From Sporolituus thermophilus DSM 23256 (GTDB taxonomy: Bacteria; Bacillota; Negativicutes; Sporomusales; Thermosinaceae): 64,000 bases of DNA. Below are positions 8,142-18,721 of the stretch, one piece after another. Below the pieces are notes generated by a model. That model saw nothing but the letters and a program-made list of their open reading frames with translations, ran no database searches and was not told the origin of the DNA. Position numbers and translations under genes: made by a program. The stretch lies in contig NZ_FNBU01000016.1 of NCBI RefSeq assembly GCF_900102435.1, forward strand, positions 1 through 64,000, in the 5' to 3' direction. Each line of letters begins with the position of its first letter. Position 1 is the stretch's first letter.

Positions 8142-9569
8142 TCATCTTTTCTTAATAAGCCCGTATTTACTGGCTTTCCGGCAGGCCGTCGTGCGGTCAA
8201 TCCCCAAAACTTGGGCTACCTTGTGCCAACAGCCATATTGACGGAAAGTTTCGGCGAGTAAATATTTTTCTGTTTCGGCGACAGCGTCTTTTAGTTTTAT
8301 TCCTGTTTTGGGCAAAGCAATATGGGAATTGATTTGCTGGGGCAGCATGGATGCCGCTATTTCATTACCGGGTGTCGTTACAACCAGTCGTTCAATAACA
8401 TTTTCCAGCTGGCGCACGTTACCCGGCCAGGAATATTCAGTCAGTCGGTCGATGGCATCAGGCAGAATAACCTTGTTAAACCCAAATTTCTTGTTAAATT
8501 TATCGAGAAAGTGTTTTACAAGCAGCGGAATATCTTCTTTGCGCTCGCGCAGCGGCGGAATGTGAAGCGGTACCACCATCAGGCGGTAATAAAGATCTTC
8601 CCGGAATGTTCCTTCTTGAACCATACGCGCAAGGTCGCGGTTGGTAGCGGCAATAATCCTGACATTGACGCTTTTCTGCTTCACCCCGCCTACCCTGGTG
8701 ACAGCTTTTTCCTGAATAACGCGGAGCAGCTTGACCTGCAGGACCGGCGGCATTTCACCAATTTCGTCCAAAAAAAGCGTCCCGCCGTCAGCCAGCTCAA
8801 ATAAACCGGGCTTGCCTTCCCGCTTGGCGCCGGTAAACGCGCCGCCGTCATAACCAAACAGTTCCGATTCCAGCAATGTCTCGGGGATTGCGCCGCAGTT
8901 AATCTTTATAAACGGGCGATTATCGCCCCGGCCGTGGCGGTGAATAAGTTTAGCAAATAATTCTTTGCCTGTCCCCGATTCACCGGTTATAAGAACGGTG
9001 GAATCAACATCCGCCACCTTGGTCGCCAGTTCCACCACCGCCGCAATCGCGCGGCTGCGGAATATAATGTCAGGATCTTTGATATGAAGCGACCGTAAAT
9101 GATTAAGTTCCGTCTGGTATTTTAAAGTTTCTTCCTGGGTTTTGGTCAGCTGATTCTGTAGCCGGTTAAGGTCAGTAACATCACGGACATTGGTAACCAC
9201 CCGAAAAATGCCGCCATGCTCGTCAAAAACAGGATTGCCTGTAACCAGAATATGCTTGTTATTCCGTTTCACAATCTGGTCAATCGTCACCCGGGCGCGC
9301 TGCTCTAAGACAAGCAATGTTACCGACTGATCGTATAATCCTTCCTTGACCAAATCCATCATATTCCGGCCGACCACTTCGACCGCCTTGATGCCGGTAA
9401 TACGCTCGTAGGCGGCGTTAAGTCTAAGGACGTTAGCCTTCCCGTCGGTAATAAAAATACCGTCGTATGATGAATTTATAATCGCCTCTAGTTCAGTTAT
9501 CAGTTCTTTAACATTTGCGTATATATTTTTGTCATCGCCACAATTACCGTACGCGTTCAGAACTTTCAC
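8142..9569 (-). CDS. PAS-domain sigma-54-dependent transcriptional activator
   Basis: A 475-residue enhancer-binding protein. A PAS domain covers about residues 20-135, a short coiled linker follows, and the AAA+ domain contains Walker A GESGTGKE and the sigma-54 contact loop GAFTGA. A Fis-type helix-turn-helix ends the protein ([22 protein letters not shown]). There is no receiver domain, so it senses a small molecule or redox state through PAS rather than a phosphate. The start is GTG with GGGAGG five bases before. It lies directly upstream of the permease/abfD operon and very probably activates the two sigma-54 promoters found at 2230 and 7909. Confidence 0.93.
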   Translation of the reverse strand: MKVLNAYGNCGDDKNIYANVKELITELEAIINSSYDGIFITDGKANVLRLNAAYERITGIKAVEVVGRNMMDLVKEGLYDQSVTLLVLEQRARVTIDQIVKRNNKHILVTGNPVFDEHGGIFRVVTNVRDVTDLNRLQNQLTKTQEETLKYQTELNHLRSLHIKDPDIIFRSRAIAAVVELATKVADVDSTVLITGESGTGKELFAKLIHRHGRGDNRPFIKINCGAIPETLLESELFGYDGGAFTGAKREGKPGLFELADGGTLFLDEIGEMPPVLQVKLLRVIQEKAVTRVGGVKQKSVNVRIIAATNRDLARMVQEGTFREDLYYRLMVVPLHIPPLRERKEDIPLLVKHFLDKFNKKFGFNKVILPDAIDRLTEYSWPGNVRQLENVIERLVVTTPGNEIAASMLPQQINSHIALPKTGIKLKDAVAETEKYLLAETFRQYGCWHKVAQVLGIDRTTACRKASKYGLIKKR

Positions 9570-9796
9570 CGGCGCCTCCCTCCGACTTCACCCGGCACAT
9601 CTTATTTTGCCACAGGTGACATTGATAATTAGTTATCCGGGTACCTGTATGAAGATCTCGATAAAAGAGTAAACAGGCCATTATTATTTTCTGAATTCTC
9701 CGACCGACCATCAATGTCCTGCCGGCCGCAAAAAATTACTAACCGCTACAATTCCTGAAATACGGAGACTTGCAGGTTGTGCCAGGCTTGTCCGCA

Positions 9797-9825
9797 TTAC
9801 CGCCGACAGGAAAAAGTAGTATAAT
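9797..9825 (+). promoter_or_regulatory. Possible sigma-A promoter of the YdcF-like gene
   Basis: TATAAT at 9820-9825 with TTACCG 17 bases upstream, about 53 bases before the start codon. The -35 match is weak. The rest of the 9570-9877 gap between the divergent genes shows no gene or clear repeat. Confidence 0.45.
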
Positions 9826-9877
9826 ATATTGTGCTATATAGAAAATGGCAATATAAAAAATAGCGGTGGAGGCTGCC

Positions 9878-10456
9878 ATGCTTCAAAGCAAACGATTGCG
9901 CAGGTATTTGCTCTTTCTTGTTCTGATATTGTTCCTGGCAGTAGAGGTACCCATTATTGCCGTAGGTCAGCTCGCCAAGCCAGAGCCAGGCGATGTCATA
10001 ATTGTTCTTGGCGCCAAACTCATCGGCCACGAGCCCAGCACCATGCTCCGCTTGCGCCTGGATGAGGCCGCGAAGCTCTATCAGGCCGGTTACGCTCCCT
10101 TCATTATTGTCAGCGGCGCCCAAGGCCGAGATGAAGCGGTAAGCGAAGCCACCGCCATGCATGACTATCTAATCGCTCATGGTATCCCCGCCGACCGTAT
10201 TTTAGTGGAAGATAAATCTTTTAGCACCCAGCAAAACCTCGCCAATTCCCTGGCGATCATGCGCGAGCGAAATCTAAAGCGGGCGATTATCGTGTCCAAT
10301 GCCTCACATATCCGCCGTGCCCTGGTCATTGCCCATAATCTGGGCATGGAAGCCAGCGGTGCGCCGGCTCCCATGGCCAACAATGCTTATCTGACGGCAA
10401 AGCAATATGTGCGGGAAGCTGCGGCGATGCTGGCATTGGTTTTTAGACAACCATAA
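9878..10456 (+). CDS. YdcF/SanA-like DUF218 envelope protein
   Basis: A 192-residue protein with one N-terminal membrane anchor (about residues 8-30) and a DUF218 domain that would face outside. Family motifs are visible: VIIVLGAKL, SGAQGRDE, EDKSFSTQQNLANS and VSNASHIRRA. Members act in envelope or peptidoglycan-linked processes, but their reaction is not established. I choose the ATG preceded by GGTGGAGG over a GTG 12 bases upstream. Its end overlaps the end of convergent dnaE by 14 bases. Confidence 0.85.
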   Translation: MLQSKRLRRYLLFLVLILFLAVEVPIIAVGQLAKPEPGDVIIVLGAKLIGHEPSTMLRLRLDEAAKLYQAGYAPFIIVSGAQGRDEAVSEATAMHDYLIAHGIPADRILVEDKSFSTQQNLANSLAIMRERNLKRAIIVSNASHIRRALVIAHNLGMEASGAPAPMANNAYLTAKQYVREAAAMLALVFRQP

Positions 10457-13400
10457 CGGAACCTTTGCCTAATAAACTTTCGATGGCTTCTATCGCCGCC
10501 CGCGACGGTTCAATCCAGAATTGTCGCTCGGTGCGAATAACCCGCCGGCTGTCTACGAGATGCAGGTAAACGGTTGTGGACCCTGGGTGTTTGCGAAATA
10601 CTTCCTTTAAAAGCTCTAAAGTACGGCCTGTTTCCTGCCGCTTCAGAATCTTAATCCTCACTTCGCGCGGAGCGGTATCCAGCGCAGCGATAACCTCGGC
10701 CAGCACCTTTACGCCCTCTTCGTTATGGGCAATACGGCCAGTTACAATTACCGGCGCATCCGGGTACAATAGTTTGCCGTACTTTTCGAAAACACGCGGG
10801 AATATAACCACTTCCACCTGATTGGTGAAATCCTCCACGGTAGCGAAACACATCATCTCGCCCCCTTTGGTGGTGATGCGCTTGGCGCCGGCGATGAGAC
10901 CGGCGATGCTGGCAGACTGCCCATCCGCATACCGCATAAGCTCATCGATTTTCGTATAGTTGTTTAATTGGTCGCGATATTTATCTAACGGATGACCGGT
11001 TACATAAAAACCGGTCATCTCTTTTTCCATGGCCAGCAATTGTTCCTGAGGCAACTCTTCCAGCGGCGGCGGAACAATGTCATCGGCCGAATTAACGGTT
11101 TCGTCGCTAAATAACCCCATTTGACCGGAAGCAAGGTCTCGCTGCCGACTGGCGGCTGCTTCGACGGCCTGGTCCAAAATAGCCAACAATTGGGACCGCC
11201 GCCAGCCAAGCGAGTCAAAGGCACCGCATTTTATTAGACTTTCAATGACTCGCTTGTTCACGGTCCGCATGTCCACGCGAGTACAAAAGTCAACAAGAGA
11301 AGTAAACTTGCCACCGCTGTCACGGGCGGCAATAATGTTGGCAATGGCCGCATCGCCAACGTTTTTTACGCCGGCAAGCCCGAACCGGATGGCCTGGCCA
11401 TCCACGGTAAAGTTCTCCCGGCTGGCGTTAATGTCAGGCGGCAAGACAGGAATACCCAGCCGCCGGCATTCTTCAATGTATAATCCTACCTTCTCGTTGG
11501 CCCCCATGACGCTGGTCAATAGTGCGGCCATGAATTCTTGGGGGTAATGGGCTTTCAGGTATGCCGTTTGATAAGCAACCAGCGCATAAGCAGCGCTGTG
11601 CGATTTATTAAAACCGTAATCAGCAAAATGAGCCATGAGCTCAAAGATATTAGCGGCCGTAGCGCTGTCAATGCCCCGTTCGGCTGCGCCGCGCATAAAA
11701 TTGTCCCGCTGCGCTTCCAGTACCTCATGCTTCTTTTTCCCCATAGCCCGACGCAAGAGGTCTGCCTGTCCAAGCGTAAAGCCGGCCATAACCGAAGCGA
11801 TCTGCATAACCTGTTCCTGATAAAGGATGACGCCAAATGTTTCCTTAAGGATAGGCTCCAGCAGCGGATGAGGGTATTGAACTTCTTTTTTCCCGTGCCG
11901 GCCGGCGATAAAATCGGCCACCATGCCGCTGCCAAGCGGACCGGGACGATACAAGGCCACCAACGGAATTAAATCGTCAAACCGCTCCGGCTTTAACTCT
12001 TTTACCAGGTTGGTCATTCCGGCCGATTCCATTTGAAAGACACCAAGCGTTTCGCCATTAGCGAGAAGCTGGCAGGTTTTGGCATCATCAAGGGGAATGG
12101 CGTCAATATCCAGGCGAATGCCGCGGCTTTTCCGCACCAGTTCCAGCGTATCGCCAATGACCGTCAAAGTGCGAAGGCCTAGCAAGTCCATTTTTAAGAG
12201 GCCGATTTCCTCTACCCGGTCTTTGTCATACTGGGTTGTGACAAAACCTTCGGTGGAATTTTGCAGCGGCACGTACTGCGTGAGCTTTTCCTTGGCAATA
12301 ACTAATCCGGCGGCATGCGTGGAGGCGTGGCGTGGCAGGCCTTCCACGGCCATGGCGAGATCCAGGAGCTTGCGCACTTTGTCGTCGGTCTCATAAAGTT
12401 CCCTTAGTTCAGTACTGACTTCCAACGCCCGCTGTAAGGTTGTCCCCAACTCAGTCGGTATCAATTTGGCAATACGATCCACTTCTCCGTAGGGAAGATT
12501 AAGCGCCCGCCCGACGTCGCGCACAGCAGCCCTCGCCGCCATGGTACCAAAAGTTATGATTTGGGCTACATGATCGGCGCCATAGCGTTTCGCCACATAA
12601 TCAATAATCTGGCCCCGCCGCTCGTAGCAAAAATCAATATCAATGTCAGGCATCGTTACCCGTTCGGGGTTTAAAAACCGTTCAAACAGGAGTCCGTACT
12701 TTAAAGGGTCGATATTGGTTATGCCCAGCAGATAAGATACGATGCTGCCGGCCGCCGAGCCCCGCCCCGGCCCTACCGGGATATCCCGGCTGCGGGCGAA
12801 GTTGACAAAGTCCCAGACAATTAGAAAGTAGCTGGAGTAACCCATTTTTTGAATAACCGATAACTCATATTCCAGCCGCTCCGTTGCTTGTGCCACCCCT
12901 GTCGGATAGCGCTGGGGCAAACGTTCGAAACACAACTGGCGCAGATATTCGTCGGCCGTCAGGCCGGCAGGTACAGGGAACTCGGGCAAATGGAGCTTGC
13001 CAAATTCAATACCAACATGACAGCGCTCGGCAATGGCAAGCGTATTGGTAATGGCGTCAGGTCGCCAGGCAAACAGCGCGGCCATTTCGGTCGGACTTTT
13101 GAGATAGAATTCACTGTTAGGGAACCGCAACCGGCCGGAATCGTCTACTGTTTTCCCGGTCTGGATGCAGAGCAAAACGTCATGACATTCGGCATCGCCT
13201 TTATCTACATAATGGATGTCATTAGTGGCTACCAGGCCTAGCCCCAGCTTATCCGCCAAAAGTGCCAACTGGGCGTTGACCTGTTTTTGCTCTGGCAGAT
13301 TATGGTCTTGAAGCTCCAGGAAAAAATTATCCGGACCAAAAATATCACGGTATTCGCGGGCCAGTGTCTCAGCCCCCTCAAGATCGCCCTTAAGAAGAAG

Positions 13401-13832
13401 AGCGGGTATTTCCCCGGCAATACAGCCGCTTAAACAAATCAGCCCTGTGCTGTAAGTACGCAGCAGCTCTTTGTCGACGCGGGGTTTGTAGTAAAATCCC
13501 TCGCTATTGGCCCGTGAAACCAGTTCGATTAGATTACGGTACCCCTGGTCCGTTTCTGCAAGTAGAACAAGGTGATAATAGGCTTCACCCTCTACGGCCG
13601 TTTTTTCCCAACGCGACCGGGGCGCAACGTAGACTTCACAGCCGATAATCGGCTTTATCCCTGCTGCCCGCGCTTGTTTATAAAAATCAATGACGCCGTA
13701 CATATTGCCGTGATCAGTGATAGCTATCGCGGGCATGCCCAGTTCTTTGGCCCGGCGAACAAGCTGGGTAATCCGGCTGGCGCCGTCTAACAGACTATAT
13801 TCCGTATGAACGTGAAGGTGAACAAAACTCAT
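10443..13832 (-). CDS. dnaE: DNA polymerase III alpha subunit
   Basis: Replicative DNA polymerase of the C family, 1129 residues, the DnaE1-type length. It has an N-terminal PHP domain (HLHVHTEYSLLDGAS), the palm with catalytic aspartates in PDIDIDF at about residue 395, the fingers, a helix-hairpin-helix stretch, a clamp-binding motif (GQMGLF) near residue 930 and a C-terminal OB fold. It adds nucleotides at the fork together with the beta clamp. No truncation is seen. It is monocistronic or the last gene of its transcript. Confidence 0.97.
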   Translation of the reverse strand: MSFVHLHVHTEYSLLDGASRITQLVRRAKELGMPAIAITDHGNMYGVIDFYKQARAAGIKPIIGCEVYVAPRSRWEKTAVEGEAYYHLVLLAETDQGYRNLIELVSRANSEGFYYKPRVDKELLRTYSTGLICLSGCIAGEIPALLLKGDLEGAETLAREYRDIFGPDNFFLELQDHNLPEQKQVNAQLALLADKLGLGLVATNDIHYVDKGDAECHDVLLCIQTGKTVDDSGRLRFPNSEFYLKSPTEMAALFAWRPDAITNTLAIAERCHVGIEFGKLHLPEFPVPAGLTADEYLRQLCFERLPQRYPTGVAQATERLEYELSVIQKMGYSSYFLIVWDFVNFARSRDIPVGPGRGSAAGSIVSYLLGITNIDPLKYGLLFERFLNPERVTMPDIDIDFCYERRGQIIDYVAKRYGADHVAQIITFGTMAARAAVRDVGRALNLPYGEVDRIAKLIPTELGTTLQRALEVSTELRELYETDDKVRKLLDLAMAVEGLPRHASTHAAGLVIAKEKLTQYVPLQNSTEGFVTTQYDKDRVEEIGLLKMDLLGLRTLTVIGDTLELVRKSRGIRLDIDAIPLDDAKTCQLLANGETLGVFQMESAGMTNLVKELKPERFDDLIPLVALYRPGPLGSGMVADFIAGRHGKKEVQYPHPLLEPILKETFGVILYQEQVMQIASVMAGFTLGQADLLRRAMGKKKHEVLEAQRDNFMRGAAERGIDSATAANIFELMAHFADYGFNKSHSAAYALVAYQTAYLKAHYPQEFMAALLTSVMGANEKVGLYIEECRRLGIPVLPPDINASRENFTVDGQAIRFGLAGVKNVGDAAIANIIAARDSGGKFTSLVDFCTRVDMRTVNKRVIESLIKCGAFDSLGWRRSQLLAILDQAVEAAASRQRDLASGQMGLFSDETVNSADDIVPPPLEELPQEQLLAMEKEMTGFYVTGHPLDKYRDQLNNYTKIDELMRYADGQSASIAGLIAGAKRITTKGGEMMCFATVEDFTNQVEVVIFPRVFEKYGKLLYPDAPVIVTGRIAHNEEGVKVLAEVIAALDTAPREVRIKILKRQETGRTLELLKEVFRKHPGSTTVYLHLVDSRRVIRTERQFWIEPSRAAIEAIESLLGKGSVMVV

Positions 13833-13969
13833 TTTTCCTACTCCCGCTATTCAAGTCTAAAAATCTTATTCGTGAAAAAAGGCGTCGAATCCTGTTGAAG
13901 AGCGGGTCGGAAGCAGGCAGTGACTCTTGGTTTTTCTATGCGCCAGTCTAAGTAGGAAGCTACTCTATT

Positions 13970-14254
13970 TTAACCACGCATCGCCCTGGCGAAACGTTCT
14001 TGCCGCCGCGTCCGCACATCCTTCCGGCCCGTAGCCAGGTAGGCCACGTATGGTTGCCGCTGGGGCGCGATGCGCCGGGCATGAGCGACAAAGATAATAA
14101 TAGCGGTCAGCGCCCAGGCGGCGGCGAATAACCGGCCGGCTGCTGATGCCAGGAATTCAGGCAGCGCCGCCGAAAATAAAATCAGCAGAGCGGACAGGGC
14201 AATTAAACTGATTAACGAGCCGAACCTGCTGGTTTTTTCTTTAAAAACACGCAT
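13970..14254 (-). CDS. Small two-helix membrane protein, unknown function
   Basis: A 94-residue protein, not recognised. It starts MRVFKEKTS after an AGGTG ribosome site; a longer in-frame reading adds 14 residues without support. Two hydrophobic segments (about residues 10-31 and 38-55) are followed by a basic cytoplasmic-like tail rich in Arg. It stands alone between dnaE and sepF. Confidence 0.65.
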   Translation of the reverse strand: MRVFKEKTSRFGSLISLIALSALLILFSAALPEFLASAAGRLFAAAWALTAIIIFVAHARRIAPQRQPYVAYLATGRKDVRTRRQERFARAMRG

Positions 14255-14449
14255 TCCGCCACACCTCGCTAAAGGAATGTTACGGCATAACACCATAGTA
14301 AATGATATTCGCTCCGGCGCTAAATATTACCAAAAAGTTGCCAGATTATGCATACGCGCCGCGTTACGCCGTTATTCATGCCCTGGGGCTTATGCACCCT
14401 CTCCTTCTCAACTTTAATATCGACGGATTTACCATGGCGTCGTAATATA

Positions 14450-14482
14450 GAAAAAGCATGCAAGACACCGTCCTGCATGCTT
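14450..14482 (-). terminator. Rho-independent terminator after sepF
   Basis: AAGCATGCA and TGCATGCTT form a perfect 9-bp stem. On the minus strand a TTTTTC tract follows. It lies about 50 bases past the sepF stop. A T-rich stretch on the other side may make it work both ways. Confidence 0.75.
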
Positions 14483-14529
14483 GTCTTTTACCTAAGGTCA
14501 TACTTGCTATAAGCCGCTTCGTTCCTCCG

Positions 14530-14940
14530 CTACTGTTTTCCTTCAAAAGGCCGTTTAACATAGGTGGGAATGGTATAAGCGTATAGTTCTTTACCTACTT
14601 CGACGAAAGGCGGTACATAGAGGATTATCTCGTCTGACACCCGCTCGGCGGTGCTGCCGGTGACATAGGATACCCCGTTCAAAAAATCGGTAATACGCTG
14701 ACGGATCTTGGCGTCTACCTTCTCCATATTAATAATTACGGCATAGTTGGCTTGCAAATAATCAGCATAAAACCGGATATCGTCAAACGTCTGGGGTGTA
14801 GCGGCGATAATCTTCAGGTTAGCCGGCTTATGCAGGCGCAGATGAGCCCGCCGCTCAACCGCCGAAGTCGGCTCATTCTGCGGAACTTCCTCTATCGGCA
14901 TTAGAAAATTGGTCAATCTTTCGATTAATCCCTGAGCCAT
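14530..14940 (-). CDS. sepF: Cell division protein SepF
   Basis: SepF bundles FtsZ filaments and ties them to the membrane in Gram-positive-type bacteria and relatives. The 136-residue form begins with an amphipathic membrane-targeting helix (MAQGLIERLTNFL) after a GGGGGG site. It ends in the SepF core: VIINMEKVDAKIRQRITDFLNG and the GSTAERVSDEIILYVPP stretch. A 29-residue longer start at 15027 is possible but would hide the amphipathic N-terminus. It is unusually placed beside nrdJ rather than with the ftsZ/ylm cluster. Confidence 0.9.
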   Translation of the reverse strand: MAQGLIERLTNFLMPIEEVPQNEPTSAVERRAHLRLHKPANLKIIAATPQTFDDIRFYADYLQANYAVIINMEKVDAKIRQRITDFLNGVSYVTGSTAERVSDEIILYVPPFVEVGKELYAYTIPTYVKRPFEGKQ

Positions 14941-15054
14941 ATTATCGCCCCCCATCATCCCTAAATTATCGCCATTTTTTGGTAAATCTTCGACACCTTT
15001 GTCATTTTTCCTGCTAATAAGCGACATTTTTTGTTTTTTTATGCAAATGGCCTC

Positions 15055-16755
15055 TCACTCCTGACAAAGGGGGCAATTGGCCGCAACTCCTTGCACTAGC
15101 ACCTGCTGGTTACGGCTGCCATCCCGGTATACGGTGACGCCTTTGCAGCCGCTGCGGTATGCCAGGGAAAAAATGCGCGCCACATCCTGCGGTGTGACCT
15201 TATGCGGCAGGTTGACCGTTTTGGACACGGCATTATCAGTATACCGCTGGGCGGCGGCCAAATGGGCCACATGCCATACGGGACGGATTTCATGGGCGGT
15301 GGCAAGTACTTGTTTGACATGATAAGCAAGTCCGGTATTCCTTACGCTTCCCTGACGCTTGATTGCTTCTTCAACGTCTGCTGTCAATAGGCCGCGCTTA
15401 TCCAGGTAGGCGAGCACGGTAGGGTTAATGCTCGCCAGCACTTGCCCGCCGAGCACATGCCGGGAAAAGGCAAGGGCAAACAAGGGCTCAATGCCGCTCG
15501 AACAGTTGGCGATAATGCTGATTGTCCCTGTCGGGGCGATAGTAGTAACAGTGGCATTGCGGACAGGCCCGATGCTGTGCTCATAAATACTGCCAGGGTA
15601 AGCGGGAAAAGGCCCTCGTTTTGCCGCCAGTCTTGCTGACTCGCGGCGGGCTTCGGCGGTAATAAAACGCATAATGTCCGCCGTCAGCAGTACCGCTTGT
15701 TTACTGCCGTAAGGAATGTCAAGCATAATGAAGAGGTCGGCCAATCCCATGATGCCCAAGCCAATTTTCCGGGTGCGCAGCGTCGCTTCCGCCACAGCCG
15801 GCAAAGGATACCAATTCCGGTCAATAACATTATCCAGAAACCGGACTGCCCGGCGAACGACCCCGCTCAAGCGGTCGTAATCAAGGCCCTGCCCATCGGC
15901 AGCCACCATTTTGGCAAGGTTAACCGACCCCAAAACACAAGACTCATAGGCCAGCAGAGGCTGCTCGGAGCAAGGGTTGGGCGCCTCAAAAATGCCTAAA
16001 TGCGGTGTTGGGTTAGCCCGGTTAACGGTATCCAGGAAAAACAGGCCCGGCTCGCCATTTTCCCAGGCCATTGCCGCCATAAGATCAAATAGGCGGCGCG
16101 CCGGGACTTGACGGACGGTACGGCCGGTGCGGGGATGTACGAGCGCAAAGGAACGGTCCTGCGCTACCGCCGCCATAAATGCATCCGTAATTCCCACCGA
16201 AAGGTTAAAATTATTTAATACGGTACGGTCCCGTTTGACGGTAATGAATTCCTCAATATCAGGATGGTCGACCCGCAGCACCGCCATATTGGCCCCTCGC
16301 CGCACGGCGCCCTGCCGCACTACCTCAGTAGCGGCATCATAGACATGCAGAAATGAGACCGGACCGCTAGCCAGGCCATTTGTGCCGGAAATACGGTCGC
16401 CCTTGGGACGGATACGAGAAAACGAAAAACCGGTGCCGCCGCCGCTCTGATGGATCAATGCGGCATGCTTTAGGGTATCAAAGATGTCGCCCAGCGAATC
16501 ATCCACCGGCAGGACAAAACAAGCGGCCATCTGCGCCTGCTTGCGCCCGGCGTTCATAAGCGTCGGCGAATTAGGCAAAAACTCAAGTCCTGCCATTATG
16601 TCGTAATATTCCTGGCAAGCCGCCTGTTTATCCCCGCCATGAAAGGCTTCCGCTTCGGCCACATACTCGGCCACCCGCCAAAACATTTTTTCCGGCGTTT
16701 CTCCTTCCCGCAAATAGCGGGCATTCAGAACTGTCATCGCCTCACCTGACAGCAT
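15055..16755 (-). CDS. nrdJ: Adenosylcobalamin-dependent (class II) ribonucleoside-diphosphate reductase
   Basis: Reduces ribonucleotides to deoxyribonucleotides with a B12-generated thiyl radical. About 566 residues with the ten-stranded barrel and no ATP-cone, so it is a short form. Key parts visible are the first redox Cys in AACFVLP, the GGGTGFSFS loop, NPCSEQP with the radical Cys and Glu, the PTGTIS motif and a C-terminal redox pair in CPLCQE. I prefer the ATG preceded by AAGGAGG; an upstream ATG at 16779 overlaps the typA stop codon. The order typA-nrdJ suggests co-transcription. Confidence 0.93.
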   Translation of the reverse strand: MLSGEAMTVLNARYLREGETPEKMFWRVAEYVAEAEAFHGGDKQAACQEYYDIMAGLEFLPNSPTLMNAGRKQAQMAACFVLPVDDSLGDIFDTLKHAALIHQSGGGTGFSFSRIRPKGDRISGTNGLASGPVSFLHVYDAATEVVRQGAVRRGANMAVLRVDHPDIEEFITVKRDRTVLNNFNLSVGITDAFMAAVAQDRSFALVHPRTGRTVRQVPARRLFDLMAAMAWENGEPGLFFLDTVNRANPTPHLGIFEAPNPCSEQPLLAYESCVLGSVNLAKMVAADGQGLDYDRLSGVVRRAVRFLDNVIDRNWYPLPAVAEATLRTRKIGLGIMGLADLFIMLDIPYGSKQAVLLTADIMRFITAEARRESARLAAKRGPFPAYPGSIYEHSIGPVRNATVTTIAPTGTISIIANCSSGIEPLFALAFSRHVLGGQVLASINPTVLAYLDKRGLLTADVEEAIKRQGSVRNTGLAYHVKQVLATAHEIRPVWHVAHLAAAQRYTDNAVSKTVNLPHKVTPQDVARIFSLAYRSGCKGVTVYRDGSRNQQVLVQGVAANCPLCQE

Positions 16756-16778
16756 AGCCCCCTCCTTTGTTTGGGTCA

Positions 16779-18599
16779 TTAGGCTCCCAAACCGCTGTTT
16801 TTCCGTGCCTTTGCCCGCTCATGCCGGTCCAGAATAACTTTGCGTAAACGAATATTTTGGGGTGTAACTTCAACCAATTCGTCATCATTGATATATTCTA
16901 AGGCCTGCTCCAGGCTGAGGATCCGCGGCGGCGTCAGACGGATGGCCTCATCGGCCGAACTGGAACGCATATTGGTAACATGCTTCTTTTTACACGGGTT
17001 GACGTCCATATCCATTTCCCGCGCGTTTTCCCCCACAATCATCCCCTGGTACACGGCTTGACCGGGAACAACGAACATTACGCCGCGGTCTTGGAGACTG
17101 TATATGCCGTAGGCGGTCGTTTCCCCGTCTTCAAAGGCTACCAGTGCACCCCGTGTCCGCCCCGGTATATCGCCTTTATACGGAGCATAGCCGTGAAAAA
17201 CATGGTGCATAATGCCATGGCCCTTAGTATTAGTTAAAAGTTCTGAACGAAAACCAATCAGGCCCCGGGCCGGAATGACAAATTCCATGCGGAGATAGCC
17301 GGCCAGTTCGACCATGTTGACAAGTTCCGCCCTTCTTGTACCTAGCGCTTCCATGACCGGGCCCATGTACTCCTGTGGTACGTCAATGGTTAAAAACTCC
17401 ATCGGCTCACAAAGCTGTCCGTTGATGGTTTTATATATAACTTTTGGTTTGCCTACCTGAAATTCGTAGCCTTCCCGCCGCATCGTCTCAATTAAGATGG
17501 AAAGATGCAGTTCTCCCCGGCCGGCTACTTCAAAGGTATCGGGGCTGTCTGTTTCCGCTACCCGCAGACTGACATTGGTCTCGGCCTCGCGGAACAAGCG
17601 GTCCCGCAGATGGCGGGAAGTAACGAACTGGCCTTCCTTGCCGGCAAAGGGACTGGTATTGACACTGAACATCATGGCCAAGGTCGGTTCGTCAATACTG
17701 ATGGAGGGCAACGCTTCCGGACATTCGGGGTCGGCGATGGTGTCGCCGATGTTCACTCCTTCCAGGCCGGTAATGGCAACTATATCTCCCAGCGCCGCCT
17801 CTTTCACCTCCAACCGCTTAAGCCCCTCATACACATATAACCGGCCAATTTTGGCTTTCTTTTCTGTATCGCCGTTAATCAGCGATACCGTTTGCCCGCT
17901 GGCAACACGTCCCCGCATAACGCGCCCGATGGCGATGCGTCCCACATAGTCATCATAATCCAGCGTTGTCACCATAATCTGCAGAGGACCGTCGATATCA
18001 CCGGTAGGGGCAGGAATGGTCTTGACTAAAAGATCAAACAACGGTTCCAAATTGGCGCCTTCGTCTTCCATATTGAGCTTGGCCACACCTGCGCGGGCCG
18101 AAGCGTATACGACAGGAAAATCGAGCTGCTCGTCGTTTGCTTCCAGTTCAATAAACAGTTCCAGTACCTCGTCAAGCACATCGTCAATCCGCCGGTCAGG
18201 CCGGTCAATTTTGTTGATGACGACAATAGGTTTAAGTTGTTGCGCCAACGCTTTACGCAGTACATATTTCGTCTGGGGCATGGGGCCTTCGAAAGCATCA
18301 ACCAGCAGCAGAACGCCGTCCACCATGTTAAGGACGCGCTCGACCTCTCCCCCGAAATCGGCATGACCAGGCGTATCGACAATATTAATTTTTATGCCTT
18401 TATATGTAATAGCCGTGTTTTTCGAAAGAATGGTAATACCCCGTTCCCGTTCCAGTTCATTTGAGTCGAGAACACGTTCGGCTACTTGTTCGTTTGCCCG
18501 AAAGATGCCGCTTTGTTTTAGCATGGCGTCTACCAGCGTCGTCTTACCATGGTCGACATGGGCGATGATGGCAATATTGCGTAAGTCTGTGCGCTGCAT
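16779..18599 (-). CDS. typA: Translational GTPase TypA/BipA
   Basis: A 606-residue ribosome-binding GTPase that helps large-subunit assembly and growth under cold or stress. It has G1 AHVDHGKTT near the start, DTPGHADFG (G3) and NKIDR (G4), then EF-G-like domains III and V and the BipA-specific C-terminal domain with the PGRTRGAL region. The start [16 protein letters not shown] follows a GAGGAGG site; a longer reading would run into the leader hairpin described next. It has its own sigma-A promoter. Confidence 0.96.
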   Translation of the reverse strand: MQRTDLRNIAIIAHVDHGKTTLVDAMLKQSGIFRANEQVAERVLDSNELERERGITILSKNTAITYKGIKINIVDTPGHADFGGEVERVLNMVDGVLLLVDAFEGPMPQTKYVLRKALAQQLKPIVVINKIDRPDRRIDDVLDEVLELFIELEANDEQLDFPVVYASARAGVAKLNMEDEGANLEPLFDLLVKTIPAPTGDIDGPLQIMVTTLDYDDYVGRIAIGRVMRGRVASGQTVSLINGDTEKKAKIGRLYVYEGLKRLEVKEAALGDIVAITGLEGVNIGDTIADPECPEALPSISIDEPTLAMMFSVNTSPFAGKEGQFVTSRHLRDRLFREAETNVSLRVAETDSPDTFEVAGRGELHLSILIETMRREGYEFQVGKPKVIYKTINGQLCEPMEFLTIDVPQEYMGPVMEALGTRRAELVNMVELAGYLRMEFVIPARGLIGFRSELLTNTKGHGIMHHVFHGYAPYKGDIPGRTRGALVAFEDGETTAYGIYSLQDRGVMFVVPGQAVYQGMIVGENAREMDMDVNPCKKKHVTNMRSSSADEAIRLTPPRILSLEQALEYINDDELVEVTPQNIRLRKVILDRHERAKARKNSGLGA

Positions 18600-18624
18600 T
18601 TTAACTAGTCCTCCTCTGGGTAAA

Positions 18625-18656
18625 GCAAAAAGGATGCCTTGTTTCATTGCATCCTT
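18625..18656 (-). terminator. Terminator-like hairpin in the typA leader (possible attenuator)
   Basis: AAGGATGC and GCATCCTT form a perfect 8-bp stem with an 11-base loop. On the minus strand it is followed by TTTGCTTT. It sits between the promoter and the ribosome site of typA, so most transcripts would meet it before the gene. Confidence 0.55.
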
Positions 18657-18672
18657 AGTGTCAATACATATC

Positions 18673-18701
18673 AATATATTATGCGATAGACTGCCTGTCA
18701 A
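18673..18701 (-). promoter_or_regulatory. Sigma-A promoter of typA
   Basis: On the minus strand TTGACA, 17 bases, TATATT. The expected transcript start is about 65 bases before the typA ATG. Confidence 0.8.
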
Positions 18702-18721
18702 TTATTAACGTTTGACCTTCT

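Noticed and set aside
7867-8241. Several short open frames in the gap before the permease operon
   Set aside because: The stretch holds a sigma-54 promoter, enhancer palindromes and a terminator; the frames overlap each other on both strands and lack motifs.
13833-13969. A tRNA-like stretch (GTCGAATCC) near dnaE
   Set aside because: No acceptor stem or anticodon arm can be formed around it.
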